DNA of 34,180 nucleotides from Alphaproteobacteria bacterium (lineage in GTDB: Bacteria; Pseudomonadota; Alphaproteobacteria; UBA828): assembly GCA_022820945.1 (NCBI GenBank), contig JAJEEP010000170.1, positions 1 through 34,180 on the forward strand. The letters run 5' to 3'. Positions 15,781 through 23,352 of this stretch are shown here, in pieces; position 1 is the stretch's first letter, and every line of letters starts with the position of its first letter. The translations under genes were made by a program, and so were the position numbers. A model generated the notes under the pieces. It was not told where the DNA came from and ran no database searches. It saw nothing but the letters and a program-made list of their open reading frames with translations.

Positions 15781-18210
15781 CTAGGCGCGCAGCCGCTCGT
15801 TGGATGGGTCCACGGGCGAGTTGGGGACGATCCGCGCGGGGCGCCGCTCGCCCAGGATCTCGACAGCAAGCCGGCGGCCGCGCACCGCGTGATCGCGGGC
15901 GACGTAGCCGAGCGCCAGGCTCTTGCCCACGGTGTGGCCGAAGGCGCCGGAGGTGGCGCGGCCGATCATGGCCTCCCCGTCGTAGATCGGCTCGTTGCCC
16001 CAGGGGTCGGCGTCGCCGGCTTCGATCTCGAGGGTGACGAAGTCCTGCGGCACACCCGCCTCGCGCTGGGCTGCGAGCGCGTCACGGCCGACGAAGTCGC
16101 CCTTATCGAGAGCGACGAAGCGGTCCAGGCCGGCCTCGAAGGCGGAATACTCGATGGTCAGGTCCTGCCCCCACATGCGGTAGGATTTTTCGATCCTGAG
16201 CGAATCCATCGCCCGCATGCCGCACATGCCGAGACCGTGCGGCTCGCCCGCCTCCATCAGCGCGTCGAAGATGCGGTTCTGGTACTCGATGGGGTGGTGC
16301 AGCTCCCAGCCGAGCTCGCCCACGAAGTTGACCCGCATGGCAATGGTGGGGGCCACGCCGATGGAAATGGGCTGCGCCGTGAGCCACGGGAAGGCCCTGT
16401 TGGAGAGGTCGGCGTCGGTCACGGCTTGCAGGATGTCGCGCGAGCGCGGGCCCGCCAGCACCAGCACGCCGTGGGCGGTGGTGATGTTCTCGATGCTCAC
16501 ACCCTCGCCCGCGACGTGGCGCAGCAGGAAGTCGTGGTCGTAACGCTCGGCCGCGCCGGAGCTGACCAGGTAGAAAGACTCCGGCCCCTCGCGCATCACC
16601 GTGAACTCGGAGCGCACGCCGCCGGTCACGGTCAGCGCATGGGCGAGCTTGAGGCGGCCCTTCGCCTCGGGCAGCCGGTTGGCGAGCACGCGGTCGAGCG
16701 CAGCCTCCGCTCCCGGCCCCGACACCCTGAACTTGGAGAAACTGGTGATGTCGATGAGGCCGGCACGCTCGCGCACCGCGCGGCATTCGGCGCCCACCGG
16801 CCCGAAATAGTTGGTGCGGCGAAAGCTCCACTCGTCCTGCGGCTCGACACCTTCCGGCGCGAACCAGTTTGGGCGCTCCCAGCCGTAGCGCTGGCCCCAG
16901 ACGGCGCCGTGCGCCGCCAGCCGCTCGTGGCAGGGGCTGGTCTTGGCGGGACGGGCCGCCGGGCGCTCCTCGTCCGGGTAGTGGACGACGTAGAAGTGCG
17001 AATAGACTTCCTCGCATTTCTCTTTGGAGTAGTGCTTGTTGGCGTATGCGCCGAAGCGGCGGGGGTCGACCGCCAGCATGTCGATGGAGGGTTCGCCGTC
17101 GGCGATCCAGCCGGCGAGCTGCCAGCCGGCGCCGCCGGCGGTGGTTATGCCGAAGGCGAAGCCTTCCGCCAGCCAGAAGTTGGGAAGGCCGTAGGCCGGT
17201 CCGATGAGGGGGTTCCCGTCCGGCGTGTGGGGGATGGGACCGTTGACGCAGTCCTTGATGCCGGCGCGGCCGAACGCCGGCACGCGCTCGATCGCTGCCT
17301 CGATGTGTGGCTCCAGGCGGTCCACGTCGGGCGGCAGCAGCTCTTGGCCGAAGCCCTCTGGCACGCCGTCCACGGCCCAGGCCGGTGCCCCCTTCTCGTA
17401 GGGCCCGAGGATGAGGCCCTGGCGCTCCTCCCGCATGTAGTAGGAGGCGTCGGTCTCTCGCAGAACAGGCATCTCGGGCAGGCCTTGCGCCTTGCGCTCT
17501 TCCAGCTCCGGGATGGAGTCGGTGACGAGGTACTGGTGCTCCACCGGGACGGTCGGCAGGTCGAGGCCCACCATGGCGCCCACCTGCCGGGCCCAGGAGC
17601 CGGTGGCGGTCACCACCGTCTCGCACGCGATGTCGCCGCGCGCGGTCTTGACCAGCCACTCGCCGGCACGGGTGCGCTCGATGCCCGTGACCTCGGTGTT
17701 GCGGTTGATCTCCGCGCCCCGGTCGCGCGCCCCCTTGGCCAGCGCTTGCGTTACATCCGCCGGAGCCACGTGCCCGTCGTGGGGGTGGAAGAGCGCGCCC
17801 ACCAGGCCGTCCAGGCTGCAGAGCGGCCAGAGGTCGCCGATCTCGTTGGGGCCGATCAGCTCGAAGGGGACGCCGATGGTGTTCGCGGTGCCGCAGTAGT
17901 TGCGGTACTCGTCCATCCGCTCCTGATTGGTGGCGAGCCTCAAGTTGCCGGTGCGGTGGAAGCTCACCGCCTGGCCGGTCTCCTCCTCGAGCTGCTGGTA
18001 GAGGTCGATCGAGTACCTGTGGAGCTGACCGACGCTGTAGCTCATGTTGAAGAGCGGCAGCAGCCCGGCGGCGTGCCAGGTGGAGCCTGCGGTGAGCTCG
18101 GTCTTTTCGACCAGCATCACGTCGGACCAGCCGAGCTTCGCCAGGTGGTAGAGCACGCTGCAGCCGACGATGCCGCCGCCGATCACCACCACCCGCGCCT
18201 GATCCATCAT
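15781..18210 (-). CDS. FAD-dependent dimethylglycine/sarcosine dehydrogenase-like protein with GcvT domain
   Basis: 809 residues in two parts. Residues 1-380 form a DAO-type FAD domain: VVVIGGGIVGCS dinucleotide loop at 7-18, acidic E35 at the end of strand two, and STWHAAGLL (H46), the position where dimethylglycine dehydrogenase-type enzymes bind FAD covalently. Residues from about 430 form an aminomethyltransferase (GcvT-like) domain including SFSKFRVSGPGAEAALD and a C-terminal barrel, which passes the released one-carbon unit to tetrahydrofolate. ATGs occur at 18210 and 18207; AGGAG lies one and four bases before them, so 18207 may be used. It heads the operon ending at 11361. It should oxidise an N-methyl amine; which one is unknown. 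Confidence 0.94.
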   Translation of the reverse strand: MMDQARVVVIGGGIVGCSVLYHLAKLGWSDVMLVEKTELTAGSTWHAAGLLPLFNMSYSVGQLHRYSIDLYQQLEEETGQAVSFHRTGNLRLATNQERMDEYRNYCGTANTIGVPFELIGPNEIGDLWPLCSLDGLVGALFHPHDGHVAPADVTQALAKGARDRGAEINRNTEVTGIERTRAGEWLVKTARGDIACETVVTATGSWARQVGAMVGLDLPTVPVEHQYLVTDSIPELEERKAQGLPEMPVLRETDASYYMREERQGLILGPYEKGAPAWAVDGVPEGFGQELLPPDVDRLEPHIEAAIERVPAFGRAGIKDCVNGPIPHTPDGNPLIGPAYGLPNFWLAEGFAFGITTAGGAGWQLAGWIADGEPSIDMLAVDPRRFGAYANKHYSKEKCEEVYSHFYVVHYPDEERPAARPAKTSPCHERLAAHGAVWGQRYGWERPNWFAPEGVEPQDEWSFRRTNYFGPVGAECRAVRERAGLIDITSFSKFRVSGPGAEAALDRVLANRLPEAKGRLKLAHALTVTGGVRSEFTVMREGPESFYLVSSGAAERYDHDFLLRHVAGEGVSIENITTAHGVLVLAGPRSRDILQAVTDADLSNRAFPWLTAQPISIGVAPTIAMRVNFVGELGWELHHPIEYQNRIFDALMEAGEPHGLGMCGMRAMDSLRIEKSYRMWGQDLTIEYSAFEAGLDRFVALDKGDFVGRDALAAQREAGVPQDFVTLEIEAGDADPWGNEPIYDGEAMIGRATSGAFGHTVGKSLALGYVARDHAVRGRRLAVEILGERRPARIVPNSPVDPSNERLRA

Positions 18211-18384
18211 GCTCCTGTCTTCCCTTTGCTTCACGTCCCCGCTGGGGCGCGCGGACCCTATCATGGCCGCGCTGCCTGCGGCAGGTCGGCGTGCAAAGGC
18301 AACCGGCTGCGCCTATCCTTCGGCCCCGAGCGCTGGCCGGGTGCTGCGGCGCCCACACCTGCGACGGGAATGGAGAGACGCGCC

Positions 18385-18906
18385 ATGGCGATGACGTCTG
18401 ACAGCGGTCGGGGGATGACCGTCGAGGAGCGCGACGCGTTTCTGACCTCGGGCGCGATCTTCGCGAAGATCGCCACCACGATGGCGGACGGCTGGCCGGT
18501 GGTGAGCCCGGTCTGGTTCGACTGGCTGGCGCAGGACAACGCATTCCTCGTGATCAGCAAGGCGCGCACCAGCATGGTGCAGAACCTGCACCGCGACCCG
18601 CGCTGCGGCGTCCTCGTCGACAATCCCGGCCTGCCCTACATGCGGGTGAGCGTGCTGGGCGAGGCGGAGTTTCTGCCGGAGGATTTCGACTGGATCACGC
18701 CGGCCCGCAAGATGGCGGAGCGGTATCTCGGCGCACCGGGCGTGGCCTATGCCGAGACGACGTTCGGATTTCCCAGAGAGCCCTTTCTCGTCCACGTGCG
18801 AAAGATGACCACCTGGAACGGTGGCGGGTTCGACCGCACCTTCTTCCGGTCTACCACTTGGCACGACGTGTCCGCCCAGCAATCGCCCGAGAGCCCCGGC
18901 CCTTGA
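18385..18906 (+). CDS. Pyridoxamine 5'-phosphate oxidase (PPOX)-fold protein
   Basis: 173-residue split-barrel flavin-binding protein. After MTVEERDAFL come KIATTMADGWPVVSPVWF (about 28-45), VISKARTSMVQNLHRDPRCGVLVD (about 53-76) and VSVLGEAEFL, a typical FMN/F420-binding order. ATG 18385 is chosen because GGAGAG lies nine bases upstream; ATGs at 18370 and 18391 are alternatives. Its end (TTWHDVSAQQSPESPGP) is duplicated at 19962-20015. The TGA stop overlaps a TTG that opens a broken copy of the downstream deacetylase. Divergent from the FAD dehydrogenase gene. Reaction unknown. Confidence 0.86.
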   Translation: MAMTSDSGRGMTVEERDAFLTSGAIFAKIATTMADGWPVVSPVWFDWLAQDNAFLVISKARTSMVQNLHRDPRCGVLVDNPGLPYMRVSVLGEAEFLPEDFDWITPARKMAERYLGAPGVAYAETTFGFPREPFLVHVRKMTTWNGGGFDRTFFRSTTWHDVSAQQSPESPGP

Positions 18907-18961
18907 GCAACACCAACGAACGCGATTTCGCTGGCTGTGGCCGCAGCCGCCAGCGCCTGCC
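18856..18961 (+). repeat. Imperfect direct repeat, copy 1 (flanks PfkB kinase)
   Basis: 106 bases aligning without gaps to 19965-20070 at roughly 75 percent identity by eye. The repeat carries the PPOX C-terminus, its stop and the start of a deacetylase frame. Confidence 0.82.
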
Positions 18962-18989
18962 AGACCGGACGCTGGTTCGGCGACGCTGA
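18903..18989 (+). pseudogene. Remnant 5' end of a PuuE-like deacetylase gene
   Basis: A 28-codon frame from TTG 18903 (overlapping the PPOX stop as TTGA) reads LSNTNERDFAGCGRSRQR and then hits a TGA at 18987. The intact deacetylase at 20012 begins MSSKNDRDFVGYGRERPR, so residues 1-18 correspond almost one for one. Past that point the remnant has lost the coding sequence and runs into the kinase leader. It is a relic left by duplication or by insertion of the kinase segment. Confidence 0.65.
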
Positions 18990-19004
18990 TCGTTGAGGCG
19001 CCGG

Positions 19005-19943
19005 TTGCCCGACCTGATTGCCATTGGAGAACCCCTTGCCGAGATGGCTGCCACGTCGTCCGGCCCGCTGGGCGATGTCGGTGTTTTCCGCAGGGGCTGG
19101 GGCGGGGACACGGCCAACTTCGTGCTGGCAGCCGCGCGTCTGGGGGGCGACTGCGGCTATGTCACGCGGGTGGGGCAGGATGCTTTCGGCACGGCTTTCG
19201 TCGCGATGCTGGAGACGAGCGGCGTCGACGCCAGCCAGGTCAAGTCCGACGCGGAACACCACACCGGCCTCTATTTCGTTACATATTCGGAAGCGCGGAA
19301 ACACCGCTTCGACTATGTGCGCCGCGGCTCGGCGGCGAGCCACCTTGCGAGCGCGGATATCGACCCCGACTATGTCGCTGGCGCCCGTGTCCTGCACGCG
19401 AGCGGCATCTCGCAGGCAATCTCCCGCTCGTGCGCGGACGCGGTTCTCTTGGCGATGGAGATAGCGCAGGAGGCCGGCACCATCGTCAGCTACGACGCCA
19501 ACGTCCGTCCGGTACTCGGGGACCGCGACACGCTGCGCCACAACTTCGAGGCCGCCGTGGCACTCGCCGACATCGTTTTCTTGAGCGAGGAAGATGCGGC
19601 CTATCTGTATGGCGACACCCCGCTCGAGGCGGTTCTCGACCGCATCGTGGGGGATCGACCTCGGCTCGCGGTGGCGAAGCTCGGCGCCGACGGCTGTCTC
19701 ATCGAGAGCGATACCGGAGAGCGTTGTCGCATTCCGGCCTGGAGGGTCAATGCGGTCGATGCCACTGGAGCAGGCGATGCGTTCAGTGCCGGTTTCGTCC
19801 TATCCCTGCTTCGCGATGCCGAGCTCACCGAGGCAGGCCGCTACGCCAACGCCGTGGGCGCCTTGACCGCATCCGGTGTCGGCGCCATCGCACCTCAGCC
19901 GAGCCATGCCGAGGTGATGACGCTGATGAGAAATGCGGGCTAG
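19005..19943 (+). CDS. PfkB family sugar kinase (2-keto-3-deoxygluconate kinase-like)
   Basis: 312-residue ribokinase-family kinase. The N-terminus PDLIAIGEPLAEM, the GGDTANFVLAAARLGG motif (about residues 33-48) and the ATP/anion-hole signature DATGAGDAFSAGF with the catalytic Asp are complete. The overall layout resembles KdgK, but fructose or other sugar acids remain possible. No ATG exists at the start; TTG at 19005 has GAGG six bases upstream and puts DLIAIGEP where the family has it, whereas TTG 18993 lacks a ribosome site. The gene sits between two copies of a 106-base direct repeat and looks inserted between the PPOX and deacetylase genes. Confidence 0.9.
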   Translation: MPDLIAIGEPLAEMAATSSGPLGDVGVFRRGWGGDTANFVLAAARLGGDCGYVTRVGQDAFGTAFVAMLETSGVDASQVKSDAEHHTGLYFVTYSEARKHRFDYVRRGSAASHLASADIDPDYVAGARVLHASGISQAISRSCADAVLLAMEIAQEAGTIVSYDANVRPVLGDRDTLRHNFEAAVALADIVFLSEEDAAYLYGDTPLEAVLDRIVGDRPRLAVAKLGADGCLIESDTGERCRIPAWRVNAVDATGAGDAFSAGFVLSLLRDAELTEAGRYANAVGALTASGVGAIAPQPSHAEVMTLMRNAG

Positions 19944-19961
19944 AGTGACGGTCATCGGCCC

Positions 19962-20015
19962 ATGACCTGGTACGGCATGTCCGCCCCTCAATCGCCGAGG
20001 AACTCCGGCCCATGA
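19962..20015 (+). pseudogene. Remnant 3' end of a PPOX-fold gene
   Basis: A short frame reading MTWYGMSAPQSPRNSGP and ending in TGA at 20013-20015 matches the last 17 residues of the intact PPOX protein (TTWHDVSAQQSPESPGP). The stop overlaps the deacetylase ATG at 20012 (ATGA), repeating the stop/start overlap seen in copy 1. It has no start or domain of its own and is a relic. Confidence 0.6.
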
Positions 20016-20070
20016 GCAGCAAGAACGACCGCGATTTCGTCGGCTACGGACGCGAGCGCCCGCGCCCGCC
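19965..20070 (+). repeat. Imperfect direct repeat, copy 2 (flanks PfkB kinase)
   Basis: Gapless partner of 18856-18961. It contains the ribosome-binding region (GAGGAA), start codon and first 19 codons of the intact deacetylase. Confidence 0.82.
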
Positions 20071-20914
20071 CTGGAGTGACCGGAACCCGCTCGCGCTGAG
20101 TCTCGTCCTCAACTACGAAGAGGGCGCCGAGCGGACGATCCTGAACGACGACGCCACGTCGGAGGTCTATATCAACGAGATCAGCGGCCTGGAACCACGC
20201 GTGGGCGAGCGGGACCTGAATACCGAGAGTCTTTACGGCTACGGTGCACGCGCCGGCGTCTGGCGCATTCTTCGGCTGTTCGAGGAGCTGGACGTGACGG
20301 CGACCATATTCGGTGTGGGCCAGGCGCTGGCGCTGAATCCGGCGGTCGGTCGCTATTGCGCGCAGCAGGGTTTCGAGATCGCGAGCCACAACTGGCGCTG
20401 GTTCGACTATGCCAACGTCCCCGAGGAGGTCGAGCGCGAGCACATCCTGAAGTCGAAGGAGACCATCCGCGAGCAGACGGGCGAGGCGCCGGTCGGCTTC
20501 TACTGCGGCCGGGTGAGCGCGAACTCGCGCCGGCTCGCCATCGAATGCGGCGACCTGCTCTACGATTCGGACGCTTACGACGACGACATTCCCTACTGGC
20601 TCGAACTGGACGGCGGCGACCGACACCTGGTCATTCCCTACGCGCTCGACAGCAACGACATGAAGTTCGCCACGGCGAACGCCTTCGCTTCGCCCGGCGC
20701 GTTCGCCGACTATCTCTGCTCAGCCTTCGACGAGCTCTACCGCGAGGGAGTGAACGGCCATCCGGCGATGCTCTCGGTGGGCCTTCACTGCCGAGTCGTC
20801 GGGCGGCCGGCGCGGCTGGCGGCGCTCCGCCGCTTCCTCGAGCATGTCTTGCGCCACGAGGACGTGTGGATCTGCCGCCGCGCGGATATCGCGCGCGCAT
20901 ATCACGGCATCTGA
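20012..20914 (+). CDS. Polysaccharide deacetylase family protein (PuuE allantoinase-like)
   Basis: 300-residue NodB-fold protein. LALSLVLNYEEGAERTILN (about 27-45) and the EIASHNWRWFDY block (about 127-138) match the PuuE/cofactor-independent allantoinase group, which hydrolyses amide bonds in small molecules, more than cell-wall deacetylases. No signal peptide is seen, consistent with a cytoplasmic enzyme. The ATG at 20012 follows GAGGAA by about eight bases and lies in direct-repeat copy 2. The next gene (SDR) starts 16 bases after its stop. No ureide genes (puc, uraD, allantoicase) are visible, so an allantoin role is not established. Confidence 0.88.
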   Translation: MSSKNDRDFVGYGRERPRPPWSDRNPLALSLVLNYEEGAERTILNDDATSEVYINEISGLEPRVGERDLNTESLYGYGARAGVWRILRLFEELDVTATIFGVGQALALNPAVGRYCAQQGFEIASHNWRWFDYANVPEEVEREHILKSKETIREQTGEAPVGFYCGRVSANSRRLAIECGDLLYDSDAYDDDIPYWLELDGGDRHLVIPYALDSNDMKFATANAFASPGAFADYLCSAFDELYREGVNGHPAMLSVGLHCRVVGRPARLAALRRFLEHVLRHEDVWICRRADIARAYHGI

Positions 20915-20930
20915 CGCTGGAGTGACGGAC

Positions 20931-21731
20931 ATGGCAGGACGTCTCAACGGCAAGGTCGCGCTGATCACGGGCGCAGGCTCGGTCGGGCCCGGCTGGGGCA
21001 ACGGCCGCGCCACCGCCATGCTGTTCGCCCGCGAAGGCGCGCGCGTGGTCGCGGTTGACCGCGACACGGCAGCGGCCGAGGCGACTCGGCAGATGATCGA
21101 GAGCGAGGGCAACGCCTGCGCCGTCGAGACCGCGGACGTGACCGACAGCGCTCAGATCGAGCGGGTGATGTCAGAAGTCTGCGAGCATTGGGGCGGTTTG
21201 CACGTGCTCGTCAACAATGTGGGCGGCTCGGTGCCCGGCGGGCCGGTGGAGCTCAGCGAGGAGGACTGGGCCGGGCAGCTGGAGTTCAACCTCACCAGCG
21301 CCTTCCTCACCACCCGCTGCGCGCTCCCCATCATGGAGGCGCAAGGCGCGGGCGCCATCGTCAACATCTCGTCGGTGGCAGGACTCCGCCATATCGGCAA
21401 CCACCACGCGGCCTATGCGGCGGCGAAGGCGGGGCTAGTGCAGTTCACCAAGGCGGTCGCCGTGCAGTACGCGGCACGGGGCGTGCGCTGCAATTCGATC
21501 TCGGTCGGGCTGATGCACACCCCCTTGGTAGAGGCGCGGCTCGCGGCCCAATACGGCGAGGGCGATCTCGAAGCGCTGGTCGCGAAGCGCCATGCCCAGG
21601 TGCCCATGGGCCGCATGGGCTCAGGCTGGGACGTGGCCCACGCGGCGCTCTTCCTGGCCTCGGACGAGGCCGCGTACGTGACGGCGGCCGATCTGGTCGT
21701 GGACGGCGGCCTCACCGCGAAATGCGACTGA
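20931..21731 (+). CDS. SDR family oxidoreductase
   Basis: 266-residue short-chain dehydrogenase with the NNVGG motif (95-99), S148, Y162 and K166 (AYAAAKAG), and a C-terminal VVDGGLTAKCD. The nucleotide loop is unusual: TGAGSVGPGWGNGRA (13-27) carries extra glycines and a tryptophan in place of the compact TGxxxGIG, a form known in some fatty-acid-reductase-like SDRs. ATG 20931 has GGAG eight bases upstream; an in-frame extension to 20844 overlaps the deacetylase and is not needed. Probably cotranscribed with the deacetylase. Substrate unknown. Confidence 0.92.
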   Translation: MAGRLNGKVALITGAGSVGPGWGNGRATAMLFAREGARVVAVDRDTAAAEATRQMIESEGNACAVETADVTDSAQIERVMSEVCEHWGGLHVLVNNVGGSVPGGPVELSEEDWAGQLEFNLTSAFLTTRCALPIMEAQGAGAIVNISSVAGLRHIGNHHAAYAAAKAGLVQFTKAVAVQYAARGVRCNSISVGLMHTPLVEARLAAQYGEGDLEALVAKRHAQVPMGRMGSGWDVAHAALFLASDEAAYVTAADLVVDGGLTAKCD

Positions 21732-21750
21732 GGGCACGGCCGCTTCGCCA

Positions 21751-22515
21751 GTGATCGAGGGGATCGCACGACGCGACCGGCTCGTGGTCCTGGGCGGCCT
21801 CGCCGTGGCCGCTGTGCTGGCCTGGCTCTACCTCATCGACATGGCTCTCGACATGGGCGGCGACATGGCGCACGCGGACGGCGCCATGATGCAGATGCAG
21901 CCCTGGAGCGTGACCGATGGCCTGCTGATGTGGGCCATGTGGGCGGTGATGATGGTGGCCATGATGGTGCCGAGCGCGGCACCGATGATTCTGATCTTCG
22001 CCCGCGTGGACCGTTCGCGAAACGGTGGCCGGCCGTTTACCGCGACGACACTCTTTGCGCTCGGCTACGTGCTGGTCTGGGCTGCGTTCAGCGTGGCGGC
22101 GACGGCGATGCAGTGGGGGCTGCAGAATGCAGCGATGCTCTCGTCGATGATGGTCGCCACCAGCACGATCCTCGGTGGCATCCTCTTCGTCGCCGCCGGC
22201 GTCTACCAGTGGACGCCGCTCAAGTACGCCTGCCTCAAGCATTGTCGCTCGCCCATGGCCTTCATCATGGGGCACTGGCGACCGGGCCGGGCGGGCGCCT
22301 TTCGCATGGGTATCGGCCACGGCGCCTTCTGCCTCGGCTGCTGCGGCTTCGTGATGGGGCTGCTCTTCGTCGGGGGCGTGATGAACCTCGCTTGGGTGGC
22401 GGCGATCACGGTCTTCGTCGTCGCCGAGAAGCTGTTGCCCAAGGGCGAGTGGGTCGCGCGCGCAGGCGGCGTGGCGATGGTCGCCGCGGGCATCTACCTC
22501 CTCGTCTCGCCCTGA
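21751..22515 (+). CDS. DUF2182 integral membrane protein
   Basis: 254 residues, mostly hydrophobic, with about six membrane segments and many methionines. The block LLMWAMWAVMMVAMMVPSAAPM (about 58-79) and the later cysteine/histidine stretches YACLKHCRSP and GHGAFCLGCCG match the DUF2182 family, described as predicted metal-binding membrane proteins. The first codon is GTG at 21751, 19 bases after the SDR stop, without a clear ribosome site, so coupling to the SDR is likely. It is convergent with the next SDR six bases away. Function unknown; copper or other metal handling is a guess from the Met/Cys/His content. Confidence 0.86.
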   Translation: MIEGIARRDRLVVLGGLAVAAVLAWLYLIDMALDMGGDMAHADGAMMQMQPWSVTDGLLMWAMWAVMMVAMMVPSAAPMILIFARVDRSRNGGRPFTATTLFALGYVLVWAAFSVAATAMQWGLQNAAMLSSMMVATSTILGGILFVAAGVYQWTPLKYACLKHCRSPMAFIMGHWRPGRAGAFRMGIGHGAFCLGCCGFVMGLLFVGGVMNLAWVAAITVFVVAEKLLPKGEWVARAGGVAMVAAGIYLLVSP

Positions 22516-22521
22516 GAGCCG

Positions 22522-23310
22522 TTATCTGGCTGTCGTGCCGCCGTCGATCGGGAGCAGGGTGCCGGTGACGAAACCTGCGGCATCGGAGGCCAGATACATC
22601 ACCGCGTGGGCGATATCGAGCGGCTGCCCCACCTTGCCGAGCGGGATGTGCTCCTTGAGCTTCTCGCGGATCTCCTCGGAGGTGACGTCGAGGTGCGCCC
22701 AGCCCAGGTCGGTCATCGGCGTGTCGATATCGCCGGGGCAGACCGCGTTGACGCGGATGCCGTCGCGGGCGTGATCGATCGCCATGCATTTGGTCAACAT
22801 GACGATGGCGCCCTTGGTCGCGCTGTAGGCGGGCAGGCGCTCGTAGGCGATCAGCCCGCATTCCGACGACATGTTGATGATGGCTCCGCCATCGCCCTGC
22901 GCCTTCATCTGGCGCACGGCGGCCCGCGCCATGTAGAAGCTGCCGCTGACGTTGATGCCGATCAGGTGGTCCCAGTCGTCGTCGGAGGTCTCATCTACCG
23001 GCCCGTGCAGGCAGATGCCGGCATTATTAAAGAGCACGTCGAGCCGACCGAAGCGGTCCACCGTCTCGGCCACCAGCCGGTTGCAGTAGGCGGAGTCCGC
23101 CACGTCGCCGAGGCTCAGGGCGACGTTGCCGCCCTCGTCGGCGATGGCATCGCGCACCGCGCCGCCGCGCGCCGCGTCGCGCCCGTTGATCATGACGTTG
23201 GCGCCATGGGCGGCGAAGGCCTTGGCGGTGCCTTCGCCGATGCCGGAGCTGGCGCCGGTGACCAGGACCGTCTTTCCGGCGAATGCGTCGTTGGCGAAGA
23301 CTGAGCTCAT
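22522..23310 (-). CDS. SDR family oxidoreductase
   Basis: 262-residue classical SDR: TGASSGIG (18-25), NNAGI (95-99), S149, Y162 and K166 (AYSATKGA), CPGDIDTPM, and a C-terminal IDGGTTAR. NGRD at 42-45 after strand two suggests NADP(H) preference (inference). GGGAGG five bases before the ATG supports the start. The gene is 42 bases downstream of the amidase on the same strand and is probably in its operon. Substrate unknown. Confidence 0.93.
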   Translation of the reverse strand: MSSVFANDAFAGKTVLVTGASSGIGEGTAKAFAAHGANVMINGRDAARGGAVRDAIADEGGNVALSLGDVADSAYCNRLVAETVDRFGRLDVLFNNAGICLHGPVDETSDDDWDHLIGINVSGSFYMARAAVRQMKAQGDGGAIINMSSECGLIAYERLPAYSATKGAIVMLTKCMAIDHARDGIRVNAVCPGDIDTPMTDLGWAHLDVTSEEIREKLKEHIPLGKVGQPLDIAHAVMYLASDAAGFVTGTLLPIDGGTTAR

Positions 23311-23352
23311 GGGAGCCTCCCTAGTATATGTGCCGCGTGGTTCGACCGAGCT

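Noticed and set aside
11971..18906. A 2311-codon plus-strand open frame
   Set aside because: It runs antisense through five well-supported minus-strand genes. Its translation is low-complexity (Gly, Ala, His, Arg, Val), as expected for the complement of high-GC codons. Only its last 174 codons are a real gene (PPOX-fold).
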